From Limnobacter thiooxidans (GTDB lineage: Bacteria > Pseudomonadota > Gammaproteobacteria > Burkholderiales > Burkholderiaceae_B), in contig NZ_AP028947.1 in assembly GCF_036323495.1 (NCBI RefSeq), positions 682,001 through 746,000 on the forward strand: a stretch of 64,000 bases of DNA, read 5' to 3'. A program made the translations under genes and the position numbers. The notes under the pieces are model-generated. The model saw only the letters and a list, made by a program, of their open reading frames with translations. It had not been told where the DNA came from and ran no database searches. Below are positions 53,531 to 63,946 of this stretch, in pieces; positions within the stretch are counted from its first letter, which is position 1, and the number at the start of each line of letters is the position of its first letter.

Positions 53531-54817
53531 TTATTGTGCACCTTGCAAGGCATTCAGCCGGTTGATTCGAATAGAGGCAGGTGGGTGGCTGTCATAAAAA
53601 GCCGAGTGCAACGGGTCGGGTGTCAATGTGGAAGCATTGTCCTGATACAGCTTGACCAGTGCGCTGACCAAGTGCTGGGGTGCGCTTTGCTGGGCTGCGT
53701 AAGCATCTGCCTCAAACTCGTGTTTGCGGCTCATCCAGGACATCACGGGCCGGGTTGGAAATGTGAAGTAGGGCAGTACCATCATGAACAGTACCAGTGC
53801 CATGGCTTGCGGTCCATTGGCCAAATCCGGGTTTACGCCCAGTTCGGTGTAAAACCACGCGGTGTTGGCCAACATCCCCAAGATGAAAAACATCACCAGG
53901 CTGCCGATACCGGAAAAAGCCAGGTGCTTGATGATGTGCTTCTTCTTGAAATGACCCAGTTCGTGGGCCAGCACCGCCTCGATCTGGTCGTCGTTCAGGC
54001 GCGAAAGCAGGGTATCGAAAAACACGATTCGTTTGGCCTTGCCCATGCCGCTGAAGTAGGCGTTGCCGTGGCTGGAACGCTTGCTGCCGTCCATCACGAA
54101 CAGGCCGCTGGAATCAAACCCGCAGCGTTGCAGAAGGTTCAAGATTCGCTGCCGCGTGGCACCGTTTTCAAGTGGTGTGAATTTGTTGAAAATCGGCGCA
54201 ATGACCGTGGGGAACAGCCACATCAACAGTAGGCTGAAACCGAACCACAGCGACCAGGCATAAAGCCACCATTGCTGGCCGGATTCCCGCATCAGGTAAA
54301 GCACGGCCAGTACCAGTGGGCCACCAATCAACGCACCCACCAACAGGCCTTTGAACCAGTCGCCGATAAAAAGGCCCTTGCTCATCCGGTTAAAGCCGAA
54401 GCGCTCTTCCAGCACAAACTGCTTGTAATACGACAATGGGAGATCCAGCACACTGCAGATCAAGCCAACAACGGCGATCAACAGCAGGCCGGCAAAGATG
54501 CCCTCTGCAGCCGTGCTGGTGTGGCTTTGAATCCATTCAAGCCCACCCAGCAGGGTGAAGCCAATCAGGATGGCCGCCTCAAGTAGCACATTGATCATGC
54601 CCAAACGTGTTTTGGCAATCGAGTAGTCGGCCGCTTTTTGATGGTCTTTCAGGCCAATCTGTTCCCTGAATTCTGCGGGCACTTGTGTGCGGTTTACTGC
54701 AATGTGCCGCACCTGGCGGCTGGCCAGGTACAGGCGAAGGGTCACACTCAACACAACAGCCACTACAAAAACTTCAGTAAAAACCATTTCCTGCAACCAC
54801 CCTTGATTAATTTGCAT
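53531..54817 (-). CDS. M48 family (STE24-type) membrane metallopeptidase
   Basis: A 428-residue multi-spanning zinc protease. The catalytic HELGHFKKKH and third-ligand motif EFEADAYA are clear. Several N-terminal membrane helices precede the domain, as in CAAX prenyl protease 1/Ste24. In bacteria such enzymes act in membrane-protein quality control. ATG 54817 is 62 bp from the divergent orn. Confidence 0.92.
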   Translation of the reverse strand: MQINQGWLQEMVFTEVFVVAVVLSVTLRLYLASRQVRHIAVNRTQVPAEFREQIGLKDHQKAADYSIAKTRLGMINVLLEAAILIGFTLLGGLEWIQSHTSTAAEGIFAGLLLIAVVGLICSVLDLPLSYYKQFVLEERFGFNRMSKGLFIGDWFKGLLVGALIGGPLVLAVLYLMRESGQQWWLYAWSLWFGFSLLLMWLFPTVIAPIFNKFTPLENGATRQRILNLLQRCGFDSSGLFVMDGSKRSSHGNAYFSGMGKAKRIVFFDTLLSRLNDDQIEAVLAHELGHFKKKHIIKHLAFSGIGSLVMFFILGMLANTAWFYTELGVNPDLANGPQAMALVLFMMVLPYFTFPTRPVMSWMSRKHEFEADAYAAQQSAPQHLVSALVKLYQDNASTLTPDPLHSAFYDSHPPASIRINRLNALQGAQ

Positions 54818-54879
54818 CGATCTGCCTGTGAGACAATTGTTTCTTCAACAGATTCAACATTCTTTAAGCACTTCAAATT

Positions 54880-55503
54880 ATGTCACAAGCCACGCCAAGT
54901 TCCACAGCCGATGAAACGAAGATTCCCCGCGACGACAATCGCCTGGTTTGGGTTGACATGGAAATGACAGGCCTTGACCCCTTCAATGACAAGGTCATCG
55001 AGGTGGCTGTGGTCGTGACCGACAGCGAGCTGAATGTGCTGGAGGAAGGCCCCGTTCTGGCCATACACCAAAGCGATGAAATTCTGGCCGGCATGGATGC
55101 CTGGAATACCAGCACCCATGGCAAATCAGGGCTGACCGCCCGCGTGAAAGAATCCACCATTGACGAAGCCCAGGCAGAGGTCTTGTTGATCGAATTCCTG
55201 GCGAAATACATTGGCCCCGGCAAAAGTCCGATGTGTGGCAACAGCATTTGCCAGGACCGTCGCTTCATGGCCAAGTACATGCCAAAACTGGAAGCCTATT
55301 TTCACTACCGCAATCTGGATGTGAGCACGCTGAAAGAATTGTGCAAGCGCTGGAACCCCACCACTGCGCGCAAGTTCATCAAGAAAACCAAGCACACCGC
55401 CTTGGCGGATATTCACGAATCAATCGATGAATTGCGTTTTTACCGAGAGAACTTTATTGTGGCGCCAGAGGTGAAGGCAGGTCAGTCGACGCCGGCGGCC
55501 TGA
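54880..55503 (+). CDS. orn: Oligoribonuclease
   Basis: A 207-residue DEDDh 3'-5' exonuclease that degrades 2-5-mer RNAs, including pGpG from c-di-GMP turnover. Motifs are [22 protein letters not shown] and [17 protein letters not shown]. An N-terminal extension of about 20 residues precedes the domain. Its 3' end overlaps the convergent MATE gene end by 50 bp. Confidence 0.96.
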   Translation: MSQATPSSTADETKIPRDDNRLVWVDMEMTGLDPFNDKVIEVAVVVTDSELNVLEEGPVLAIHQSDEILAGMDAWNTSTHGKSGLTARVKESTIDEAQAEVLLIEFLAKYIGPGKSPMCGNSICQDRRFMAKYMPKLEAYFHYRNLDVSTLKELCKRWNPTTARKFIKKTKHTALADIHESIDELRFYRENFIVAPEVKAGQSTPAA

Positions 55504-56866
55504 CTTCCAGTGCATTGCGTTGGCGCATCACATGCGCCAGCAGCAGCGCCAGGCACACGCCAGCCAGCAGCAAGCCTGCGGCACTGGCCATCCAGAATCC
55601 TTCTGATTTCAATGGGTTTGTTTGCCAAACCCCCAGCCACATGCCCCCACCAATGCCCACAAACCACAGGCTGACGAGGTAAATCAGCATGGGGCGCGCT
55701 GACACGCGGTAAGCCCGCAAGGAAAACGAGCACAGCGTTTGTATGGCGTCAATGAAGTGGTAAGCAATCACCCAAGGCATTAGCCCCAGCGCCACTTCAA
55801 TGGTTCGCTCGTCGTTGGTGTACAGCGAAACCAGTTCCCGGTCAAAGACGTACAGCCCCAGGCAAACGCAGGCCGCCACAACCACCGCGGTTTCAATGCC
55901 GCGCTTGATCAATATGCTGGCGTGGCGGTTGTAACCCGCGCCAATTTGCTGGGATGCCAGAACCGTGGTGGCATTGCCCAGCGACAGGCACACCATGTAG
56001 GCCATGGCTGCCATGTTGGACACAATTTGATGCCCCCCAAGCTGATACACGTCAAAGCGCGACACCAGCAGTGCAATCACCGTGAATGAACTGACCTCGA
56101 TCAGGTACGACCCGCCAATGGGCAGTCCCAGCCTAAGTATTTGACCCAGTCGGGTCCAGTCTGGTTTCAGGCTCTGGATGGATTTGAATGCGGTGTAATG
56201 TTTGTCGAACAGCCAGATACAGGCCGAAATGCCCAATACCAGCCACATGGTGGCTGCAGTGGCCCATCCAAAGCCCGCAGCACCCAGGGCAGGCAAGCCC
56301 AAGCCGCCATTCATGAACCAGATGTTCAAGGGAATTTTCAAAGCCAGCATCAGCACTTGAAGCGCCACCACAACCTGTGGGCGGGAAATGGACTGGTTCA
56401 GCGCGTAAAACACCCTGAAAACCAGTGCGGCGGGCAGCCCCCAGGCAATGCCCAGAAGATAACCGCGCGTGTCTTGGGCAATGCTGGGCGGGGTATTGGT
56501 CAGGGAGAAAATCGGATCAGGGTTCAGCAGGACAAGAACCCCAATGCAGCTCATGGTCAGTGCAAGCCACACACCCTGGACCGCGTCTTCCCCCACCTTG
56601 CGATATTCGCCTGCGCCAAAATGCGCTGAGCAGATCGGGGTCAGCCCGATAATCACACCCATCAGGCCCACGTAAAGGCTGACATAGATCGACGACCCCA
56701 CGGCCATGGCTGCCAACACATCTGGCCCAGCCTGGCCCGCCATCAGGGTGTCGACCAGACCGTTGCCCATCACGGCCAACTGACCCAACAAAATTGGCAG
56801 GGCCTGGTTCAACAAAGCCCGACGTGGCCGGGTTTGTGCAAATGAAACCGCTGTACTACTGGCCAT
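55454..56866 (-). CDS. MATE family efflux transporter
   Basis: A 470-residue, twelve-helix multidrug/toxin extrusion protein (NorM-like) using a Na+ or H+ gradient. The N-terminal [20 protein letters not shown] and [19 protein letters not shown] are typical. It starts at ATG 56866, 16 bp after the GT39-like stop on the same strand. The substrate is unknown. Confidence 0.9.
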   Translation of the reverse strand: MASSTAVSFAQTRPRRALLNQALPILLGQLAVMGNGLVDTLMAGQAGPDVLAAMAVGSSIYVSLYVGLMGVIIGLTPICSAHFGAGEYRKVGEDAVQGVWLALTMSCIGVLVLLNPDPIFSLTNTPPSIAQDTRGYLLGIAWGLPAALVFRVFYALNQSISRPQVVVALQVLMLALKIPLNIWFMNGGLGLPALGAAGFGWATAATMWLVLGISACIWLFDKHYTAFKSIQSLKPDWTRLGQILRLGLPIGGSYLIEVSSFTVIALLVSRFDVYQLGGHQIVSNMAAMAYMVCLSLGNATTVLASQQIGAGYNRHASILIKRGIETAVVVAACVCLGLYVFDRELVSLYTNDERTIEVALGLMPWVIAYHFIDAIQTLCSFSLRAYRVSARPMLIYLVSLWFVGIGGGMWLGVWQTNPLKSEGFWMASAAGLLLAGVCLALLLAHVMRQRNALEVRPPASTDLPSPLAPQ

Positions 56867-56882
56867 GCCGCACCTTCAACAA

Positions 56883-58658
56883 CTACCGCCCCGAGCGGGC
56901 GTACAAAAAGAAAAACTCGTGCCGGTCCGAATTTCGGTTGCCGGTCCAGATCAATTCCCAACGGTCCGAGGCTTTCGACTCAAAGTCCACCTTCACAGGC
57001 AGGCCTTGGCGAGTGGTGTCTTGCAGCAACAGGTAATTGCACTTGGGCGCTTCTGCTCGAAAGCCCTTGCGAACAAAATTCACGTCTGCATGATATTGCA
57101 GTGTTGCCCGTTGGGCATAGCCCAGGTTGTAATCGGCAACACATTCAGAATCGCCATGCGACGGATGATTGTTGACTGCACGTGTAACCGCTTCGCCCAA
57201 TGATTTAAAGCTTTTTGCATAATCAATTCTTGGAATCCACAGTGTCATCATCAACAACCACAGCAGAATCACACCGCCGCTGGACAATACCATGGGGCGC
57301 CACAAGGCCCGGTTACGAGTTGATGAGGTACGCCAAATGATCAAACGGGCCCAGGCCATGCTGGCCACAACAGCTAGCGCAAGTTCAAGCCCGATGACGT
57401 CAGGCACATAGCCAGGCGACAGTTTCTCGAAATTAGCTGCAATCTTGGCTGGAAATCCGAATGTTGCTGCGGTCCAGCCCAGCCAAACCAATACCGCCGC
57501 AAAGGTGAACCACAGCACAGCGAACCAGTCGATCAAGGCAATCAAGCCGCGTTTCATGGTCGACAGACCAATTGCTGCAAGTATGGACAAAGGTGCAAGC
57601 AGCGGGAAGTAGTTGGCTTCATCGGCAGGGTTTGTTATGAATAAAACCACAATACCCGCCAAAGCGCCTGCCAATGGAATTCGAATGGAGGGTTCGCTTA
57701 GTGCCGTGCGGTAGCGCCACACCGTCCAGCAGGCCATGGGCAGAATCGGCCATAAAAACCAGCTAAGAGTTTTCAAGGTCACGATCAATGCTGGAAGATC
57801 GAACGACTTGGTGGGGTCCAGAATCAGGAAGCGCCGCACGTTCCATTCATTCCACGCGTTCCACCATATCTCACCTTGCTTCTGGCTCATCAACCAGAAA
57901 AACCAGATTGCGAAAGCCACACAAAACACCGCGGCAGCCCGGGTCATGCGGCGCAACAGGCCAAATCGCAGTGAACTGTGAGTAGTCGAGCTGATTAACA
58001 GAAGCAACAGAAAAGGCAACCAGTGAGCCCAGCCACGGGCAAAAAATGCGATGGCAATACCGACACCCAGCATCCAGCCTGCACCGATTGGTCGATCTAG
58101 TGAGCGTACGGCACCCAGCAACATGATGGAAATACCTGCCAATTCAGCCAATTCTGGTACTTGCATGTGCGAACGCACCAGCAAGCCCAAGGTGCCCAAC
58201 AGGCAAAGTACCGAGGCATCCGCCACCGAGCGGGCGTAATCCACCCGGGTCGGTGCTGTGCCCAGCGGGTCTTCCGGTTGAAGTTCAACCCGTTTGGCCA
58301 GCCGATAGGTGGCGTTCCAGATGGCCCATCCAGCCAGAACAAGCCAGAACACATTGCCCAAGCGCATGGCGTCGTCCAGCCAATTGTGTGGAATGCCCAC
58401 GACCAGTGCCAGTTTGCCCAGCAGTCCTGCAAGCCAGGCGGACAACAATCCGCCTTCCACGTACAGCCTGTCTCCGATCGAGGAAAATGCCCACTCAGAG
58501 AAGGGAGTTTGCGCAAAAGTGAAGCTTTGCCCGAACCCGGCCGCATCGTCGGGTTTCCAGGGCGTGCGCGCAAAAAGTCCAGGCAAGATGTAGAGCAGAA
58601 TCAAGCCCCACAGTAGCCTGCGTGACAAGCGTGTGTTATTGGCAGCAGTGATGACCAT
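56883..58658 (-). CDS. ArnT/PMT-type (GT39-like) membrane glycosyltransferase
   Basis: A 591-residue GT-C glycosyltransferase-like membrane protein with about a dozen helices. The first periplasmic loop TPWKPDDAAGFGQSF carries the acidic motif of the ArnT/PMT class. A soluble C-terminal tail of about 120 residues follows. Donor and acceptor are unknown; lipid A or surface glycan modification is a reasonable guess. It follows the rpmE2 terminator by about 20 bp. Confidence 0.8.
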   Translation of the reverse strand: MVITAANNTRLSRRLLWGLILLYILPGLFARTPWKPDDAAGFGQSFTFAQTPFSEWAFSSIGDRLYVEGGLLSAWLAGLLGKLALVVGIPHNWLDDAMRLGNVFWLVLAGWAIWNATYRLAKRVELQPEDPLGTAPTRVDYARSVADASVLCLLGTLGLLVRSHMQVPELAELAGISIMLLGAVRSLDRPIGAGWMLGVGIAIAFFARGWAHWLPFLLLLLISSTTHSSLRFGLLRRMTRAAAVFCVAFAIWFFWLMSQKQGEIWWNAWNEWNVRRFLILDPTKSFDLPALIVTLKTLSWFLWPILPMACWTVWRYRTALSEPSIRIPLAGALAGIVVLFITNPADEANYFPLLAPLSILAAIGLSTMKRGLIALIDWFAVLWFTFAAVLVWLGWTAATFGFPAKIAANFEKLSPGYVPDVIGLELALAVVASMAWARLIIWRTSSTRNRALWRPMVLSSGGVILLWLLMMTLWIPRIDYAKSFKSLGEAVTRAVNNHPSHGDSECVADYNLGYAQRATLQYHADVNFVRKGFRAEAPKCNYLLLQDTTRQGLPVKVDFESKASDRWELIWTGNRNSDRHEFFFLYARSGR

Positions 58659-58677
58659 AAGTTCTTATTGTGTCTGG

Positions 58678-58715
58678 AAAAACAAAAGGCAGCCAGTTTT
58701 CCTGAGCTGCCTTTC
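58678..58715 (-). terminator. rpmE2 intrinsic terminator
   Basis: On the minus strand AAGGCAGC, a 12-base loop, GCTGCCTT and then TTGTTTTT. It lies between rpmE2 and the glycosyltransferase gene. Confidence 0.85.
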
Positions 58716-58766
58716 TTTGAACGACTTTCCTGATTCAGCTCAATATCATTACTGAGCCTGCACAAA

Positions 58767-59018
58767 TTACTTCTTGAAGCGATCGAATCTGCGACGGAAC
58801 TTCTCAACGCGACCTGCGGTGTCCACGATGGTGTTCTGCGCGCCGGTGTAGAAGGGGTGTGATTCGGAGCTCACGTCCAGCTTGATTACTGGGTACTCTT
58901 TGCCTTCGAACTCGCCTGTTTCACGGCTTGATGCTGTGGAACGGCAGATGAATTTGAAGCCATTGGACATGTCGATGAACAACATTTCGCGGTAGTTTGG
59001 GTGAATTCCGTCTTTCAT
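58767..59018 (-). CDS. rpmE2: 50S ribosomal protein L31, type B
   Basis: An 83-residue L31 lacking the CxxC zinc pair of type A; it starts [20 protein letters not shown] and ends [14 protein letters not shown]. The zinc-free paralogue is usually favoured under zinc limitation (Zur control), but I see no obvious Zur box upstream. GGAG precedes ATG 59018. The frame extends upstream to 59204, but only the ATG at 59018 fits the family. Confidence 0.94.
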   Translation of the reverse strand: MKDGIHPNYREMLFIDMSNGFKFICRSTASSRETGEFEGKEYPVIKLDVSSESHPFYTGAQNTIVDTAGRVEKFRRRFDRFKK

Positions 59019-59150
59019 GAGTTTCTCCGTTGCAGCCAACCCAGCGGTCTTTGTTCGACAAGGCCGAGTCACTTGCTGGTTAATTAGGTAACCGCGAATT
59101 ATAGATTCGCCGGTCGAATGGGTCAAGCGATTGTTTATCCGCTGTTTTTT

Positions 59151-59220
59151 CAAGCGCATGTAGGTGCTTCGTTTGCTCAGGCGCATGCCACGTTCCTCGT
59201 TCACTCAGGCGCAGTCCCCC
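59151..59220 (+). repeat. Degenerate 27-28 bp tandem repeat
   Basis: Units at 59151, 59178 and 59206 (the last partial) share CARGCGCA and a TTCGTT/CTCGTT tail. The array sits in the non-coding leader between rpmE2 and the structured element. Confidence 0.45.
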
Positions 59221-59267
59221 TTCCGCCGGAAAGCCTGTATTTCCCTTTTTTGACGTTCACACGGACT

Positions 59268-59381
59268 CACCGTGTTCGGCAAAACACATGGCCGAACACG
59301 GTGTCGGCTTGCAGCCGAACGTGGCGTGTGAATTCAAAACGGGCAGGCTTTCTTGAATGGCGGTGCAAGGGCCATGCTGCC
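59268..59381 (-). other. Structured intergenic element, copy B
   Basis: Read on the minus strand: box at 59362-59336 (ATTCAAGAAAGCCTGCCCG), hairpin I at 59318-59304 (TCGGCT-GCA-AGCCGA), then hairpin II at 59303-59268. Hairpin II has a perfect 13-bp stem and loop CATGTGTTTT. Distance from box start to loop is 72 nt, exactly as in copy A (1937-2051). Stem sequences differ from copy A while pairing is kept. It lies about 250 bp upstream of rpmE2, in the same orientation as that gene. Confidence 0.65.
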
Positions 59382-59476
59382 TTCGCAAACTTGAACGGGC
59401 TGCGTCTGTGACTTTCTGTGGGCAATGTGCGACTTGCATGCTGCGGCGTTGCTCAAGTCAATTGACTTCCACCAAA

Positions 59477-59555
59477 GCAAGTTCGCAGTCTGAGGGTGTT
59501 CGTTGTCACCAGCCTTCAACCGGCGCAAGTTCGCAGCCTGGGGGACGTGTTCGTT
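59477..59555 (+). repeat. Two copies of a 48-bp-spaced repeat
   Basis: GCAAGTTCGCAG followed by CTG-rich sequence and GTTCGTT occurs at 59477-59504 and 59525-59555, with starts exactly 48 bp apart. It is non-coding as far as seen. Confidence 0.5.
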
Positions 59556-59581
59556 TGCTGCATCATCTTGCCGATTCAGGG

Positions 59582-59678
59582 CAAGGCTTCCCGGCTGATT
59601 CTGGCTTGGGGCATGCGAATACGCGCTAGCGTTTCGCATGCCCCAAGCCAGAATCAATAAGCCGGGAAACAAGCCTTG
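59582..59678. other. 97-nt near-perfect long hairpin
   Basis: Stem segments are CAAGGCTT/AAGCCTTG, CCCGGCT/AGCCGGG, a perfect 23-bp block (59597-59619 with 59633-59655) and ACGC/GCGT around a GCTA tetraloop. That is about 42 paired positions with only two four-base bulges and one single-base bulge. No T-run follows on either side. It resembles a palindromic mobile repeat or a double-stranded RNA source more than a terminator. Confidence 0.75.
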
Positions 59679-59684
59679 ACCAAG

Positions 59685-59780
59685 GCGAGATGAGCAGTAA
59701 AGAACTTCGACCCAAAGGCCTGCGCAACAAAAGCGAAATGAGCAGCACCAAATACCGACAAAAGACCTGCGAAAAAAAAA
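59685..59780 (+). repeat. 48-bp tandem repeat, two units
   Basis: Units at 59685 and 59733 both read GCGARATGAGCAG, then CGAC, then CCTGCG and an A-rich end. The second runs into the groESL terminator. The rest of 59019-59858 shows no gene. Confidence 0.5.
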
Positions 59781-59812
59781 CCGCCAGCCCGGTTCTCACC
59801 AAGCCAGCGGTT
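59772..59812 (-). terminator. groESL intrinsic terminator
   Basis: On the minus strand a 14-bp stem (AACCGC ... GCGGTT, inner part with G-U pairs) is followed by nine Ts. It lies about 45 bp after the groEL stop. Confidence 0.85.
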
Positions 59813-59858
59813 CTCATTCCAACGGGCCCGAAAGCCCGAAGAAAAGCTACAGAGGCAA

Positions 59859-61535
<1,677 letters not shown>

Positions 61536-61826
61536 TTAGGCTTCAATTACGCCCATGATGTCTTCTTCGCGCATAACCAGCACTTCCTTGCCATCCACCT
61601 TGATGGCTTGACCGGCGTACTTGCCGAACAACACGCGCTGGCCTACCTGCACGTCCATGGCGATCAGCTTGCCGCTGTCATCACGCTTGCCTGGGCCTAC
61701 TGCAATAACTTCACCTTGATCGGGCTTCTCGGCTGCGGATTCTGGAATCACGATGCCAGAGGCTGTTGTGCGCTCGCTGTCGAGACGCTTCACGATCACG
61801 CGATCATGCAACGGACGAATGTTCAT
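61536..61826 (-). CDS. groES: Co-chaperonin GroES
   Basis: A 96-residue Hsp10 lid of GroEL. It opens [20 protein letters not shown] and has the mobile loop [14 protein letters not shown] and the GVIEA end. ATG 61826 with GGAG upstream; an in-frame GTG nine bases earlier is not needed. It is expressed from the heat-shock promoter and CIRCE at 61889-61944. Confidence 0.98.
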   Translation of the reverse strand: MNIRPLHDRVIVKRLDSERTTASGIVIPESAAEKPDQGEVIAVGPGKRDDSGKLIAMDVQVGQRVLFGKYAGQAIKVDGKEVLVMREEDIMGVIEA

Positions 61827-61888
61827 GGATACCACTCCTAAATTTGTCTTTTAAAATGAATTGCTTGGTCAAACTGGCAGGTGTGTTG

Positions 61889-61915
61889 CTAGCACTCGCT
61901 GCCATCGAGTGCTAA
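61889..61915. promoter_or_regulatory. CIRCE element (HrcA operator)
   Basis: CTAGCACTC-N9-GAGTGCTAA, one base off the consensus TTAGCACTC-N9-GAGTGCTAA. It is placed between the promoter and groES, where HrcA represses. Confidence 0.93.
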
Positions 61916-61944
61916 TAATAGGGGTGGGGTGGGTCTATTTCAAG
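61916..61944 (-). promoter_or_regulatory. Sigma-32-like heat-shock promoter of groESL
   Basis: On the minus strand CTTGAAA (61944-61938), 13 bp, then CCCCTATTA (61924-61916). This fits the RpoH pattern CTTGAAA-N13-CCCCAT closely. The CIRCE site follows immediately. Confidence 0.8.
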
Positions 61945-62031
61945 GGGCATGCCTAAAAAAAGTTGTCAGCAAGCGGAGCGTAAGTCACATTTGTTTACAC
62001 TGTGGTTCGATCCCAATGCGTGTATTGTCCG

Positions 62032-62889
62032 ATGAACAAAGCAAAGTCCCTATTCATTGTCTTTTTTTTGCTGTTAATCAATCTCAGCCTGTTGCATGTG
62101 GCCACTCTCAGTTGGCATAGCCCCTTGGGTGCAGGTTGGATGGGTGTCTTTGTGCTGGCTTTGCCCAATTTCTACCTGTTTGTCTGGATGTTCATGGGTC
62201 GACGGGCACGAACCTCCCGTAACCTGCACCTCTTGATGGCCACGAACCTGATGGGCATTGCACTGGTGTTAACCGACCCCGCCATGGAAGCCAATCCTTG
62301 GCCGCTCGTCCTTGGCAACCTGATTTTCTTCAGCAGCATTGCCTACATTTTCTGGTATTCGCACTTGGGCGAGCGCAACAATGTCCAGTTGAAAGAGGGT
62401 GAAAAGCTACCGGCGTTCGAGCTGAAAACGCTGGAAGGTACCCGTTTTTCCAGCGAGCAGCTCAAGGGAGCAGCCTGGCTTCTGATTTTCTACAGGGGCA
62501 ACTGGTGCCCTTTGTGCATGACCCAAATTCGCGAAGTGGCTGGCCGCTACATTGAGCTTGACCGCTTGGGTGTGAAGGTTGCACTCATCAGCCCGCAGCC
62601 TGAAACCAAAACCCAAGACCTGGCCAAGCGCTTTAAGGTGCCCATGGCCTTTTTTGTGGATGTCGATTTCAAGACCAGCAAAAAGCTGAATCTCGTTGCC
62701 GATAATGGCGTTCCATTTGGCTTGAAGTGGTTCGGGCATGGCGAACACACCGTGTTGCCCACCGTGTTGATCATCAACAAACACGGGCGCATTGTGTATT
62801 CAGATCAAACCTCCAACTACCGGGTTCGTCCTGAACCCGATCAGTTTCTCGAGGTGGCTCGTCAGAAGTTGGCCGTGACTGAAGCCTGA
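62032..62889 (+). CDS. Membrane-anchored redoxin (AhpC/TSA-like)
   Basis: A 285-residue protein. About four hydrophobic N-terminal helices (to about residue 110) are followed by a thioredoxin-fold domain of the AhpC/TSA-redoxin kind. Its active site is FYRGNWCPLCMTQ, with two cysteines three apart. A cis-Pro region (HTVLPTVLIINKHGRIVYSD) is present. It may be a membrane-tethered thiol peroxidase or thiol-disulfide reductase, but the exact activity is open. ATG 62032 is preferred; a GTG at 62002 is in frame. It is divergent from groES and convergent with the TRAP gene. Confidence 0.8.
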   Translation: MNKAKSLFIVFFLLLINLSLLHVATLSWHSPLGAGWMGVFVLALPNFYLFVWMFMGRRARTSRNLHLLMATNLMGIALVLTDPAMEANPWPLVLGNLIFFSSIAYIFWYSHLGERNNVQLKEGEKLPAFELKTLEGTRFSSEQLKGAAWLLIFYRGNWCPLCMTQIREVAGRYIELDRLGVKVALISPQPETKTQDLAKRFKVPMAFFVDVDFKTSKKLNLVADNGVPFGLKWFGHGEHTVLPTVLIINKHGRIVYSDQTSNYRVRPEPDQFLEVARQKLAVTEA

Positions 62890-62917
62890 TTCAATCCATG
62901 ACCTATTGGGGCGACGC

Positions 62918-63946
62918 TCAACGCAATTCCATGGCTGCCGATGCTGCAGCCTGGGTGGCAGCTGCCTTGCGGATGCTATTGATCAGGTCTTTGCTGATAC
63001 GGCTTTCCATGCGGCGGTGGACAGGTTCAAATGCCTTTCTCCAAAGTTCTAATTCCACCGCACTTAATGTGTGCACCTGCGTGTTTTTAAACTGTTTCAC
63101 TTTGACCAAGGCCATCGCATTCAGTTTTTCTGCTTCGTCGTCATTCTTGCGGGTTGCGTCCACAATACATCGCTCAAGGGTCAGCCGAAGGTCTGCGGGC
63201 AGGCTGTTCCAGAACTTGCGGTTCACAATGACGGCGTAGCCCAGGTAGCCATGGTTGGTCACAGCCACATACTTCTGTACCTCGTGCATGTTTTTGGAAT
63301 AGAGGTTGGAGGGAGGATTTTCCGTGCCGTCCACAAGGCCGGTTTCTAGCGCGGTGTAGACATCCGAAAACGCCAGGGGCAGAGGCGTGGCACCAAGCGC
63401 CTCCATTTGGGCCTCCAGTACCCGGGAGGGTTGTATCCGCATGCGCTTGCCTTTCAAATCCTCGGGTAGCCTGATGGGAGAATTTGAGCTCATTACCTTG
63501 AAACCATTGTCCCAGTAGGCCAGACCCAAAATACCCCGGTCTTCAAGCTGGGACAGCAACTCGCGACCAATTGCACCTTGAGTCACTGTTTTCAGCACCT
63601 GGCGGTTCGGAAATATGTACGGCAGATCGAACACTTCGAAATCGCGCAAACCCAACTGACCAAACTTTGCGAGGGAGGGCGCCAGCATCTGTACTGCACC
63701 AAGCTGCAAGGCTTCCAGTTCTTCCCGGTCTTTGTACAGTGAGGAGTTGGGATAAACCTGAACCTTGACCCTTCCACGTGTCCGCTCTTCGGCCAGTCGC
63801 TTGAATTCCAGTGCTGCAAGGCCCTTTGGGGTGTTTTCATCCACCACATGGCTGAATTTGATGAGGATGGGTGGCGCAGCAATTGCAGGCTGCAAAGTCA
63901 TCACTGCAAATCCAAGTAATAGCGCAAAGACTGACGGAACGTTCAT
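62918..63946 (-). CDS. TRAP-type solute-binding protein, DctP family
   Basis: A 342-residue periplasmic receptor. It has a signal peptide ending IAAPP (about residue 22) and a DctP fold. Conserved parts are IKFSHVVDENTPKGLAALEF, YPNSSLYKD, GKRMRIQPSRVLEAQMEALG (the carboxylate-binding arginine region) and DVYTALETGLVDGTENP. It binds C4-dicarboxylates or other organic acids. No dctQ or dctM gene is in view. ATG 63946 gives a proper signal peptide; the frame extends to 63994. Confidence 0.9.
   Translation of the reverse strand: MNVPSVFALLLGFAVMTLQPAIAAPPILIKFSHVVDENTPKGLAALEFKRLAEERTRGRVKVQVYPNSSLYKDREELEALQLGAVQMLAPSLAKFGQLGLRDFEVFDLPYIFPNRQVLKTVTQGAIGRELLSQLEDRGILGLAYWDNGFKVMSSNSPIRLPEDLKGKRMRIQPSRVLEAQMEALGATPLPLAFSDVYTALETGLVDGTENPPSNLYSKNMHEVQKYVAVTNHGYLGYAVIVNRKFWNSLPADLRLTLERCIVDATRKNDDEAEKLNAMALVKVKQFKNTQVHTLSAVELELWRKAFEPVHRRMESRISKDLINSIRKAAATQAAASAAMELR

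Noticed and set aside
59268..59381. Integron attC site or insertion-sequence end
   Set aside because: No integrase or transposase is near, no attC core sites are visible, and the conserved part is the loop and box, not terminal repeats.
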